From Anomaloglossus baeobatrachus (lineage: Eukaryota > Chordata > Amphibia > Anura > Aromobatidae), in the NCBI RefSeq assembly GCF_048569485.1, contig NC_134354.1:89121825-89185824 (forward strand): a stretch of 64,000 nucleotides of DNA, in the 5' to 3' direction. Positions within the stretch are counted from its first letter, which is position 1. The number at the start of each line of letters is the position of its first letter. Below the pieces are notes generated by a model. The model was given only the letters and a program-made list of their open reading frames with translations. It searched no databases and was not told the DNA's origin. Shown here piece after piece: positions 12,327-23,310 of this stretch. The translations under genes were made by a program, and so were the position numbers.

Positions 12327-12553
12327 TTTTCTTGTTCAAATGATTATTAGTTTTTGTAGTTAACAAATCTTGAAATCATTTGTTAGAAAATTTAAGGACA
12401 TATACAGTAGAGAGTAATATCAAGGTTAAGAAAATTCACATATTTTGACCCCCCCCCAGTTTGTTAGTGTTGATACATCAAGCAGTATATTTTGTTGGTC
12501 AAATCAATTGCTTATGAATTTACATTTTGCAAAACATAACTAAACAACAAATA
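12327..12553. other. AT-rich spacer before the duplication
   Basis: No gene or named repeat is recognised; a short C-run lies near 12450. The duplication begins at about 12554. Confidence 0.5.
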
Positions 12554-12652
12554 AAATTAACAACTTCCTGACATGGATTCCGTAGACAGTCCAGGAAATT
12601 TGCGAGATCAAAAACATATAATTCTAGTGAGTTTTAGATCAAGGAGATATCA

Positions 12653-13593
12653 TGACTCTGATTGTAGATTCACATTGAAGGCATCAAAACTACGAATTAA
12701 CACATGTGGAATGAAATACTTAACAAAAAAGTATGAAACAACTGAAAATATGTCTTATATTCTAGGTTATTCAAAGTAGCCACCTTTTGCTTTGATTACT
12801 GGTTTGCACACTCTTAGCATTCTCTTGATGAGCTTCAAGAGGTAGTCACCGGAAATGGTCTTCCAACAGTCTTGAAGGAGTTCCCAGAGATGCTTAGCAC
12901 TTGTTGGCCCTTTTGCCTTCACTTTGCGGTCCAACTCACCCCAAACCATATCAATTGGGTTCAGGTCTGGTGACTGTGGAGGCCAAGTCATCTGGCGTAG
13001 CACCCCATCACTCTTCTTCTTAGTCAAATAGCCCTTACACAGCCTGGAGGTGTGTTTGGGGTCATTGTCCTGTTGAAAAATAAATGATGGTCCAACTAAA
13101 TGCAAACCGGATGGAATAGCATGCCGCTGCAAAATGCTATGGTAGCCATGCTGGTTCAGTATGCCTTCAATTTTGAATAAATCCCCAACAGTGTCACCAG
13201 CAAAGCACCCCCACACCATCACACCTCCTCCTCCATGTCCAGAAATTAAGAAATTCTGGAGAGCCATTCAATCACTTATAAGGTCCATTACACAGCTAGA
13301 TGTAACTAACTCCAGAATTAGTTCTTCTTCTCTTAAACATTGAAGCGATACCTAAACATTTTAGGCCCATAGTAATACATATTCTACCAGTGTCCACTAA
13401 TCTCATTGCATTCAAATGGAAAAGTGAGAAAGCTCCTAATATTCAAGAAGCTAAGGAGAAACTAACTCTACGTAAAACTTTAGAGTACTATTATGCCATA
13501 AAAAATAATACTCAAACCAAGTACCTCACCAAATGGGAAAATAAAGAAAACTCTTTGAATGAGAAGGTGTGTCCAAATTTTTGGTCTGTACTG
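12653..13593 (-). mobile_element. Rearranged Tc1-like transposon relic (copy A)
   Basis: The right end is a Tc1 terminus at 13593 (GGTCTGTACTG, then TA), with the conserved TIR tract GAGAAGGTGTGTCCAAATTT. The left part keeps the 3' untranslated region and C-terminal transposase but has lost its outer TIR. About 240 bp between the TIR and the transposase (around 13250-13500) is not Tc1 sequence and replaces the DNA-binding half. Confidence 0.85.
12767..13267 (-). pseudogene. Tc1-like transposase, C-terminal catalytic part (copy A)
   Basis: Encodes the catalytic half of a Tc1/mariner transposase: GGGGVMVWGCFAG, then FQQDNDPKHTS with the second catalytic Asp, then WPPQSPDLNPI followed by D where DD34E enzymes have Glu, and the usual ending KAKGGYFE. 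The paired helix-turn-helix DNA-binding domain and the first catalytic Asp are missing. The paralogous copy at 44031 keeps the Glu, so the change to Asp happened in A after the duplication. Not functional. Confidence 0.88.
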
Positions 13594-13808
13594 TATATAT
13601 ATAAATTTATGTGGCATTGGCCGATATTTTGGCTAAAATACACAAACTCGCAACGTACCTGAAGGGTCCTCATTATCTTGTGAGTCCCTACCTACACTAA
13701 CATTAAAAGCAAAGGCATAGAAAAAGGACTGAAAATTTCCCAAAATTTCCTAAGTTCAATATAGTAAAAAAGAGCAACAGTATTTTCTGCCCGGGTCACA
13801 GAGACTAT

Positions 13809-14362
13809 AGCGGACTTTACACGCTACAATATTTCTAATGATGTGTCGGCGGGGTCACGTCGTAAGTGACGCACATCCGGCATCGTTAGTGATATTGTAG
13901 AGTGTGACAGCTACGTGCGATTCCGATTGTATGCAAAAACATTGATCGCATACACGTCACTCATTTCCTAAAAATTGAACGTGCGGTTGTTCAATGTTCC
14001 CGAGGCAGCACACATCGCTGTGTGTGACACCCCGGGAACGATGAACACCGCTTACCTGAAATAACACCGCCGGCAATGCTGAAGGAAGGAGGTGGGCGGG
14101 ATGTTTACGTCCCGCTCATCTCCGCCCCTCCGCTTCTATTGGGCGGCCGCTGTGTGACGTCACTGTGACGCCGAACGTCCTTCCCCCTTCAGGAAGTGGA
14201 TGTTCGCCGCCCACAGCGAGGTCGTATGGAAGGTAAGTACGTGTGATGGAGTTTACTCGTTTGTGCGACACGGGCAACAAATTGACCGTGCCGCATATAC
14301 AATAGGGGCGTGTGCGATCGCATACGAGATCGCATATGAAATTGTAAGGTGTAAAGCAGCCT
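13809..14362. mobile_element. Harbinger-like MITE (copy A)
   Basis: Inverted ends AGCGGACTTTACACGCTACA and AGGCTGCTTTACACCTTACA (right end complemented). The right flank is TAA; the left is TAT in A but TAA in copy B, giving a TAA target duplication. Interior related to the element at 1584-2175, inverted. Confidence 0.8.
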
Positions 14363-14487
14363 TAATGCACCATCCTATTACTGCATTAGTTTCTGTCACC
14401 TTCACAGGGAAATACTTTTGCCCTATTTTATTATATTGCACTTACACATTTTTGGGGAATTTTATTTCATGTTTCTGTAGCTTTACT

Positions 14488-16127
14488 TTAAAAGGTAAGG
14501 TATCGCGGTTTTTTATTTTTGTATTAAAAATAGTGATTATGAAATCAAGTATTTTTAATACAAAATGAAAATCGTTGCTTATTTAGTTTTTATTTAATTC
14601 TAATTTTACTGGAGGCACTGGGGGCCATGCTGGATTTGCTATGTGTGTAACGATAGTTACTCACTCCTTTATGGCAGCTCCTGTGCATAGAGAACAGTGG
14701 TCGGGATCTGACCCCATCAGTAACGTTACAATAGACGTCTGCTATGACCTGGATGCACCCCCTGGGCTGTCCAGATCACAGCAGAGGGAGGAGATCAGCG
14801 CCTTCATTGTGGAGCTCACAGCTATGCTGTTTGCTCCAGTTTACCCCTGTCAACCGCTGGGATGTGTGAGCACGGGCCGCCTCCCCTCCCCCCGTTACCA
14901 TCTCGGATGACACCCCCTCCCTCCGCTCTCCCCAGCCCCCGCTACTGCTGCCACCCCCCCCCCCCCCGCCGTTACCGTCTCTGATGACACCCCCTCCCTC
15001 GGCTCTACCCAGCCCCAGGCCCCGCTCTGCCCGCCACCGCCGCTGCTGTGTGTGTGTTTGTGTGCCACTGCATGTGAGTACCGCCGCTGCTACCGTCTCC
15101 AAAAACACCCCCTCGTTCAACCCTCCCCCTTCCGCCTGCCACCTGTGTGTGTACCGGTGATACTGTCTGCAAGGTTGGGTATTTAATCCTATCCTGCGTG
15201 ATACTGTCTGCAGGGCTGTGTATCTAATCCTCCTGTGTGAAACTGCTGAGCCGTGTATCTACTCCTATCCTGTGTGATACTGTCTTCACGCCTGTGTATC
15301 TAATCCTATCGGGTGATACTGTCTGCAGGGCTGTGTATCTAATCCTATCCTGTGTGATACTGTCTGCACGGCTGTGTATCTAATCCTATCCTGTGTGATA
15401 CTGTCTGCTGAGCTGTGTATCTAATCCTATCATGTGTGATACTGTCTGCTGAGCCGTGTATCTAATCCTATCCTGTGTGATACTGTCTGCTGAGCCGTGA
15501 ATCTAATCCTATCCTGTGTGATACTGTCTGCTGAGCCGTGTATCTAATCCTATCCTGTGTGCTACTGTCTGCTGAGCCGTGTATCTAATCCTCTCCTGTG
15601 TGATACTGTCTGCAGAGCTGTGTATCTAATCCTATCCTGTGTGATACTGTCTGCAGGGCGGTGTATCTAATTTTATTCTGTGTGATACTGTCTGCTGAGC
15701 CGTGTATCTAATCCTATCCTGTGTGATACTCCTGCTGTCCTTGGTGACATTTTAGACATTTCTGGTCAGCAACAAAATGGCTGTGCACTATGTCCCTACA
15801 TGTCATTCTTTTCTATCCTTTGTAAACACCCAGGTTGTGAGGGGGAGGTGTGATATCACACACAGGAGAGCAGACTCCGCCCATTTTACTGCAGCTGTAA
15901 TGTGAGCTTTTTCTACAGTGGGATTTCTGTAGGATTTTAGAAGTTGCTCCCCCTAGTGTTTAACAGTGGAAAATATCAAACTTTTTAAATTTGTTTTTAT
16001 ATTTTGTTCAATTAAAAACAAATAATAATATTTAAACAAAACATTATTACACTTTACATTTTTTCAGTTATTGAATTTTTTTTTTTGACGACGACACCTT
16101 CCCTTTAATTCGACACCTTCCCTTTAA
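14488..16127. mobile_element. T2/Kolobok-type non-autonomous element with 41-bp minisatellite (copy A)
   Basis: Left terminus TTAAAAGGTAAGGTATCG and right terminus, complemented, TTAAAGGGAAGGTGTCG, with TTAA at both edges. TTAAAGG ends with TTAA target duplications characterise the T2 MITEs of frogs (Kolobok superfamily). The right terminus is doubled (16105 and 16124). The interior holds a C-rich tract near 14920-15010 and the array at 15159. No transposase. Confidence 0.72.
15159..15724. repeat. 41-bp minisatellite, 14 units (copy A)
   Basis: Unit of the form GATACTGTCTGCTGAGCCGT then GTATCTAATCCTATCCTGTGT. I count 14 units here, a few shortened, against 5 in copy B at 46411. The array lies wholly within the T2-type element. 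Confidence 0.93.
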
Positions 16128-17284
16128 TTCAACACTATCTAACTAAAGCTTTTTTCCCTGAATGTTGGGATCTATCCATTAGGCCATTAGGATTAGGGAC
16201 AGTTTCATAGTTTTAATGTTGAAAGACACAAATCTGCCAAGTTCAACACAAAAGCTAATGTGTTTATCCATAGGAAGGCAAAAACCCCATGAGGCAAATG
16301 CTAATTGCCCCATATTAGGCGAAAAATTCCTTGCCGACTCCACATACGGCAATCAGACTAGTTCCCTGGATCAACGTCCCATAATAAAATCTAGTACCAA
16401 TGACTTGCAATTATTCAAGAAAGACACACAGGCCCTGCATGAAGGCAATGCACTACTGTTTGATTGACAGGTGCAACAGTAAGGGAATATTTGGGTCAGG
16501 TCTTCCTATCTATTTCCGCCTTTGTCTGCCTGCCTGAAACATCCTAACATTTTTCCTCTAAATGTTAGGATCTGTTTTAGACCATCAGCTCAAGAAGGCT
16601 TCTGCAGACAGACTTGGCGCAAGCAAATCCATTCTCCATGTTACAAGGGAAACCTGGCCTTCACTTCTACACCCTTGTACAGGAATAAAGACGTACTACA
16701 GGCCCAGTGCTGCATCTACAGAGTAGCCGCTAGCCAGAGGCGTAAGCTTGAGGCGAGAGACGATCAGCTCAAAAAATCTTCCTCGGAAAGATTTTGCGCA
16801 AGCCACTGAATTCTGCATTTCCCAAAGGAACAAGCTTGAGGCGAGAGGCCATCAGCTTGAAAAGGCTTCCTTGGACAGACTTTGTGCAAGCCTCTCCATT
16901 CTGCATAAATCAATTTGCTCCTAATTTAGACAAAGTAACTGGAAGGTTTATCATGCAAACTGTACATGTGAGGTCTGCCTATTTTACAACAGGTGTAATA
17001 TGTAGTTAGGAAACTTCCATTTATTATTGAACTACACTACTTCTTTATTTTCGTAGGTATTAGTACAAAATGATATAGTCTTCACCTATATTACCCATCC
17101 ATCTCTTGGACTGGGTGTCATTATTGGAACTTATCTGGCCACAGTTACAAATCATGTCTCAATATTACTATAAAAAGATAGTTAGGCACATAAAGCGTGT
17201 TGAATGAATGTTAATAGTCTGGCCAAGTGTGGAAACTTATCCTTGCTTAACGCTGGCCTTCACTATTACAACCCTGTACACGGC
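16128..17284. repeat. Unidentified moderately repetitive sequence; first unit of a ~610-bp tandem repeat (copy A)
   Basis: From about 16650 a ~610-bp unit begins (TTGTACAGGAATAAAGACGT, then CAGGCCCAGTGCTGCATCTA). The next unit starts at the T2-type insertion and continues at 18763-20000. Within the unit a ~90-bp motif (AAGCTTGAGGCGAGAGGCCA) is itself repeated two to three times. The function and family are not known to me. No gene is supported. Confidence 0.5.
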
Positions 17285-17903
17285 TTAAAGGGGTTATCCG
17301 GCTTATTTTGACTTTTTTTTATTATTACCCTATTGGGCTACATTGGGGCAGGTAAGTAGATAGTGAGCACTTACCTGCCCTGCTGTCAGCCCTTCTCCCC
17401 TGGCTCAGAGTGGTCATGTGACCGCTCATGCCGCGATTTTGCTGCTTCCGGTCATTTCATGTCAACATGGGCAGGACCATGTTGACATGCAAATCTGGAA
17501 CAGTATGTTGCTGCCCTGCTGGGCGGCTACAGTGCGTGGAGTCACCGCCCCCTTCCCTGCACCCTCCCACACATTCCCCCTGCACTCAGTACTTTGCCCA
17601 CAACCTCCCCCGCAACTGCTGTGGGGCCCGTGAGCTGAGGGGAGAGGGCCTGGCGGCGGCTGCCGTGGTGTCACCGCCAGCACCGGGCCCCTGCCCAGGA
17701 TCGCACATTCAAATGTACCGGCATCACAGATCACAGATGCCGGTATATTTGAAAGCGCTGATGAGAGGGAGCGCAGCGCAGCTTCTCATCACTGTCCCGC
17801 TGTCTGACAGATAGCGTGCAAACGTGCAGGAGCGGCGGGGACCGAGGACGGGTGAGTATGTATTCCCTGCATGTGTTCCCTATGGGGGGGTCGGTACAGA
17901 GCG

Positions 17904-17934
<31 letters not shown>

Positions 17935-18762
17935 GTGCAGAGCCATATGTGTGTGTGCGGTGCAGAGCCCTATGTGTGTGTGTGGTGCAGAGCCCTATGT
18001 GTGTGTGTGGTGCAGAGCCCTATGTATGTGTGTGGTGCAGAGCCGTATGTGTGTGTGCGGTGCAGAGCCCTATGTGTGTGTGCGGTGCAGAGCCCTATGT
18101 GTGTGGTGTGCAGTGCAGAGCCCTATGTGTGTGTGCGGTGCAGTGCCATATGTGTGTGGTGTGCAGAGCCCTATGTGTGTGTGGTGTGCAGAGCCCTATG
18201 TGTGTGTGGTGTGCAGAGCCCTATGTGTGTGTGGTGTGCAGAGCCCTATGTGTGTATGCGGTGCAGAGTCCGATGTGTGTGTGTGGTGCAGAGCCATATG
18301 TGTGTGTGGGGTGCAGAGCCATATGTGTGTGTGCGGTGCAGAGCCTGGTGTGGGGTGGGGTGCAGAGCCCGGTGTGGGGTGGGGTGCAGATCCCGGTGTG
18401 AGGTGGGGTGCAGAGCCCGATGTGGTGTGGGGTGCAGAGCCCGGTGTGGGGCTGTTATTTCCCATGCTGTAGTGGTAGTGCTGGGGCAGAATACTGACAA
18501 GGAATGTGTGTGCAGGGGGCGGGCAGGGGGTGAGGCTGGACACAGGCCGGGTGGTGCCAGCTCTGACTGTGAGGTTTAGCACAGGAAGTGGTCAGTTTGC
18601 TAGAGATGAATGTAAACAAAGAGCTGCAGAGAATAAAGGAATAATTCAAGAGGAACAAAAGTTATAAAACAAAAAATAACAATGTAGGGGTGTTTTATAT
18701 GACAATACAGCACAGATTAGCTTAACAAAAATGTTTGAGTTTATGTCGGACAACTCCTTTAA
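17285..18762. mobile_element. T2/Kolobok-type element with TG-rich minisatellite (copy A)
   Basis: Ends are TTAAAGGGGTTATCCGGCTT and, complemented, TTTAAAGGAGTTGTCCGACA, with TTAA at 17285-17288 and 18759-18762. The ~610-bp tandem repeat it splits supplies an internal empty site: the flanks rejoin as ...TTAAAGACTTACCACAGGCC, matching the unbroken unit near 16684. Non-coding, 1478 bp. Confidence 0.85.
17906..18450. repeat. (TG)n plus ~25-bp minisatellite GTGCAGAGCCCTATGTGTGT (copy A)
   Basis: A TG run grows into about 20 units of TGTGTGTGGTGCAGAGCC-type repeats, then a variant GTGTGGGGTGGGGTGCAGAG. The long open frames rich in C, V, A and E (and H, T, P on the other strand) are repeat artefacts. 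Copy B has fewer units. Confidence 0.92.
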
Positions 18763-20064
18763 AGACTTACCACAGGCCCAGGGCTGCATCTACAGAGTAG
18801 CTGCTGGCCGGAGGAGCAAGCTTGAAGCGAGAGGCCATGAGCTCAAAAAGGCTTCCTTGGACAGACTTTGCACAAGCCACTCCATTCTGCATGAATAAAT
18901 TTGCTCCTAATTTAGACAAAATAGCTGGAACGTTTATCACGCAAACTGTACATGTGAGGTCTTGTAAACCTACAACTTCCCTAAAAGGGAGGGTCCCATT
19001 AAGAATGCAAAACCAAGAAAGATCCCAGTGATCACTTGTACCAATATATAGAGTAAAAGGAAGACCGCTGGTATAAAAGAGACCAAAAAGCAAATTATAT
19101 GGTGAAATACACAGAATTTTTAATAATAAAGTGTGCGTGACATAAGGACAGACAGTACAGGCGGACAGTGTTAAAATCGCCAGACACAGAAAATGCACAA
19201 ACAGCACCAGCAGATGGAAGACCAGCCACTAATCACGTGGGTCAGATTATAAACAGGCCAAATAGCCAGTAAAAAAGAAAGGAAAAGCAAATGAGTCAAA
19301 GGGTAGATTACCCATATAAAGCTTTCCCTAAAAACAATGCCAATAACATGTCATATCATGAAGTTATGGTAGATTTACCTTGAAACATGTTAAAGCTGTT
19401 TAGCAGGCAGGCTGGTGGTGGTGGGCGGGGGCGGGGATATGACATGTTATTGGCATTGCTTTTAGGGAAAGCTTTATATGGGTAATCTACCCTTTGACTC
19501 ATTTGCTTTTCCTTTCTTTTTTTCTGGCTATTTGGCCTGTTTATAATCTGACCCACGTGTTTAGTGGCTGGTCTTCCATCTGCTGGTGCTGTTTGTGCAT
19601 TTTCTGTGTCTGGCGATTTTAACACTCTGTCCGCCTGTACTGTCTGTCCTTATGTCACGCACACTTTATTATTAAAAATTCTGTGTATTTCACCATATAA
19701 TTTGCTTTTTGGTCTCTTTTATACCAGCGGTCTTCCTTTTACTCTATATTGGTACAAGTGATCACTGGGATCTTTCTTGGTTTTGTACATGTGAGGTCTG
19801 CCTATTTTACAACAGGTGGAATATGTAGTTATGAAACGTCCATTTTTTTATTTGCCTGAACTACTACTACTTTATTTTCATAGGTATTAGTACGTGATGA
19901 TGTGGCCTTCACCTATAGGACCCATCTATCTCTTGGACTGACTGTCATTAACAGTACTTGTTTGGCCACAACTACCTAATCACATTTACATCTAAAAATA
20001 TAGTCTGCCAAGCATATACAGTTTAAAGTTACATTTCCTAGCTTCCCAAGGAAACTCTCCAGTA
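18763..20064. repeat. Second ~610-bp repeat unit, split by a palindromic insertion (copy A)
   Basis: 18763-18962 and 19800-20000 continue the repeat unit begun at about 16650. The 821-bp palindromic insertion at 18963 separates the halves; copy B shows them joined. No gene. Confidence 0.6.
18963..19783. mobile_element. 821-bp palindromic insertion with 16-bp target duplication (only in copy A)
   Basis: Flanked on both sides by TGTACATGTGAGGTCT (18947-18962 and 19784-19799), which occurs once in copy B. Two inverted arms of about 350 bp (19009-19357 and 19435-19783) differ at only a few positions and surround a ~77-bp spacer. A further 46 bp at the left end (18963-19008) is unpaired. The long target duplication suggests target-primed retroposition, with the arms generated by inversion or snap-back. 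The source family is not recognised. Confidence 0.8.
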
Positions 20065-20310
20065 TCAGTCTGCACAGATCCTCGGTGCACCAGGTGTCTC
20101 CCTGCTCACTCCGTGTCTGCACTGCCGCAGTTCCCATTGCCTTCGCTGGCTCTCCTGACACCTTTGCCTGCCGGTTGCCTTTAGCTGCTCACTAACCTGC
20201 ACCAGCTGGCTCCTCAGCTCCTTGATGTTGTCCACCTGCGCTGCCTCCGCTATAAGATCCATCTGTACTAGGCCTTCTGCTGCTGCCGCTCCGCTCACAC
20301 AGCTCCGCAC
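20065..20310 (-). other. Unidentified coiled-coil-like open frame, both copies
   Basis: An 81-codon minus-strand frame includes VQMDLIAEAAQVDNIKELRS, whose charged/hydrophobic spacing looks like a short amphipathic helix. A second overlapping frame downstream also stays open. Copy B (49906-50146) has the same frame with several amino-acid changes in 80 residues, which argues against strong constraint. It lies just outside the inverted end at 20323. It may be a captured host exon or chance. I do not recognise the protein. Confidence 0.25.
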
Positions 20311-22054
20311 CAGGATGGCCCAGTGGGTGGGGAAAGCAGTGCAACTGTCTGCAGGTCAGTATTGTGGTATAAAAATTAAATAAATAAAATTTGATATAGG
20401 TTCCCCCCATAATATGATATCCAGCAGAGATAAAGCCCATGGCTGCAGCCCCAGCCCTGTGTTTATCTTGGCTGTGTATCAAAATAAGAGGAACTGCATA
20501 CGGGTTTTTTTTTTTAATTAGTTAAATAAATTGTTTGCGCTCCCCATCCCCCCTAATTTTGATGCCCAACAGCTGGAGCTGGTATTCTCAACCTGGAGTG
20601 TCCCATAGTTATTGTATTGGGGACACAACCACCCCCCCCTTCCCCCGGCTAAGAATAGCAGCCTACAGCCACTCCGGGCTTGTTGAATCCTTTAGATGCA
20701 ACAAGCCCGGCTTTTCCTGATTGCTCTGGTGTGGTGGCAGTCGGGGTGATATAGAGGTTAATAACATCCCACAGCTGTCACTAAGCTCTAGATTAGTAAT
20801 GGCAGGCATCTGTGATGCCTCCCCATCACTAATCTGTAAGCAAACAAAAACATCGAAAAAAACTTTCTTTGAAATAAAAGGCAAAAGAGCACCCTCTTTC
20901 ACTACTTTATTAATCCCAAAAACATCCCTGCAGATCCGACATAATCCACACGAGGTCCCTCGATGATTCAGCTCTGCTACATCTGAACCTCACAGCGTGC
21001 TATCACGGAACATGACTGCCTGCTATAAGCTCCAGAGTATAAATGACCTGCAGTGATCAGTGGTGGCGTCACTCAGGTTAGTCACAGCTGGAGTCCTCCA
21101 CCTGTGAGTGCACTGCCCTCCCTTTGGCTGGCACTGCCAGTGTTTTAAGGCTGGCAGGGTGCGAGGTAGTGCCGACCGGAGGCAGGTAAGGGAGGGGCAC
21201 TCCCCGGCCGACACAATCACTGCGGGGCATGACCCTGCACTTTAAGCCAGAGTGCTTCAGGTCACTGCGTCAGAACTCGGCTATGGTCTCTGGTGAACTG
21301 AGTGACGTCACTGCTGCCTGCCAGGTCCCCCTTGTCAGTGTTTTCCTTAGTCTGGAGAGATCTGAAATGTTTTTGGTCTCCAGGTTCGGATGTAGCAGAG
21401 CCAGGACCGTAGTAGGATGTCATGTGGATTATGGCAAAATTTTAAGGGTCCTTATGAGGTAAATAAAGAGGTGCTGAATTTTATTTCAAATAAAGGAAAG
21501 TTTTGTGTTTTTCTTCCTACTTATCGGATTAGTGATGAGAGGGGTCTCATAGACCCTACTCATCATTAATTCTGGGCTTGATGATAGTTGTGTACTGTTA
21601 TTATTCTCTATTACCCCGATTCCTACCTCACCTTTAAAACAGCCACATGAGGTTCCTCCTATTTTGATACACAGCCAAGATAAGCACATGGCTGGGGGCT
21701 GCAGCCTGTAGCTGTAGGCTTTATCTGTGCTGGGTATCATAATATGGGGTGACCTTACACCAGGGGTCTCAAACTCAGCTGGGTATATGGCCGCTTATAG
21801 AAAAAAAAAAATAATTTAGTGGGCCGCATTCTTTGCAGGACCATGTGACGTTTTCAGTGGTACCATTTATTTCTCTTTACAACTTTGGATCACTGTTTAT
21901 GAACAGATTTTGCTTGTTTATTATAACAAATTTGCACTTTTTTTGTTTATATATAAAAAGCATTTTTAATGGTGAAATGGTGTTCCCTTTTTGTACGTAA
22001 TATTATAATTATCACCATGTAATAATTATGGCCAACATCTTGTAGTAATTTTTC

Positions 22055-22400
22055 CATCCTGGTCCTCATCTTTTAGTAATGTACTCCATCCTGTTCCCCT
22101 TCTGGTAGAAAAGTGCCCCATCCTGTAGTAATGTTCCCCATCCTGATGTACTGTGCTCATCCTATAGTAATGTGACCCATCCTGATCCCCATCCTGTTGT
22201 AAAGAGCCCATGCTTGTCCCCTGGTAGTAGTGTGCCCCATCCTTGTCCCCATCCTGTTGTAATGTGCCCATCATTGTCCCCTGGTAGTAATGTGCCCATC
22301 CTGGTCTCCTTGTAGTAATGTGCCCCATCCTTCTCACCATCCTGTAGTAAAGTTCCCATCATTGTCCCCTTTTACAAATGTGCCAATGCTGGTGCTCTTC
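22055..22400. repeat. Minisatellite CCCATCCTG...GTAGTAATGTG inside hAT (copy A)
   Basis: Irregular units of about 20-35 bp built from CCCATCCTG, TTGTCCCC and GTAGTAATGTGCC. Confidence 0.75.
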
Positions 22401-22519
22401 TTGTATCAATGTCCCTTTTCCTGGTCGTCTTCTTGTAGCAATGCCCTGAAGTAGTGTCGCTTATTGTGCCATTCTTCACACACACACACACGCTCGCACG
22501 CATGCATACACTATTCATA

Positions 22520-23310
22520 CAGCTCTGGGGGTATACAGCACTGGGATGGGGGGACATACAGCACTGGCGGTATACAGCACTGGGGTGAGGGAGATACAAC
22601 TCTGGAAGTACACAGCACTGGGGTGGGGGGGACAACAGACAGTTCTGGAGGGGTATACAGCACTGAAGTCAGGCAACAGAGTTCTGGAAAGGTATACAAC
22701 ACTGGGGTCAGAGAACACACAGTTCTGAGGGTATGTAGGCAGGGCTGGGGTTGGGGGGGCAGACAGTTCTGGGGAGGTATACAGACAGCACTGGGGTTGG
22801 GGGGACAGACAATTCTTGGGTTTATACAGGCAGCACTGGGTTGGGGGCAGACAGTTCTGGGGATATACAAGCAGCACTAGAGTTGAAGGGACAGACAGTT
22901 CTGGGGGTATACAGGCAGCACTGTGGTTGTGCAGACAGACATTTCTGGAGAGGTAGACTGGCACTGGGGTTTGGGAGGACAGACAGTTCTGGGAAGTATA
23001 CTGGCAGCACTGGGGTTAGGGGAACAGACAGTTCTGGGGAGTATACAGGCAGCACTATGGTTGGAGGGACAGACTGTTCTGGGTGGTATAAAGGCAGCAC
23101 TGGGATTTGGGTGGACAGACAGTCCTGGGGGGGTATTCAGACAGCACTGGGGTTGGGGGGTACAGATAGTTCTGAGGATATACAGGCAGCACTGGGGTTT
23201 GAGTGGACAGACAACAGACAGTCCTGGGGGGTATACAGGCAGCACTGGTATTAAGGATGACTGACAGTTCTGGGGGGTATACAGGCAGCTCTGGGGTTGG
23301 GGGAACATAC
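22520..23310. repeat. About 43-bp minisatellite inside hAT (copy A)
   Basis: About 18 units of GGTATACAGGCAGCACTGGG followed by GTTGGGGGGACAGACAGTTCTG. It keeps long frames open on both strands. The core resembles the array at 2190. Confidence 0.9.

Noticed and set aside
17816-18579. Cysteine-rich frames of 176-251 codons
   Set aside because: Direct translation of the TG/GTGCAGAGCC minisatellite; the homologous frames in copy B change length with unit number.
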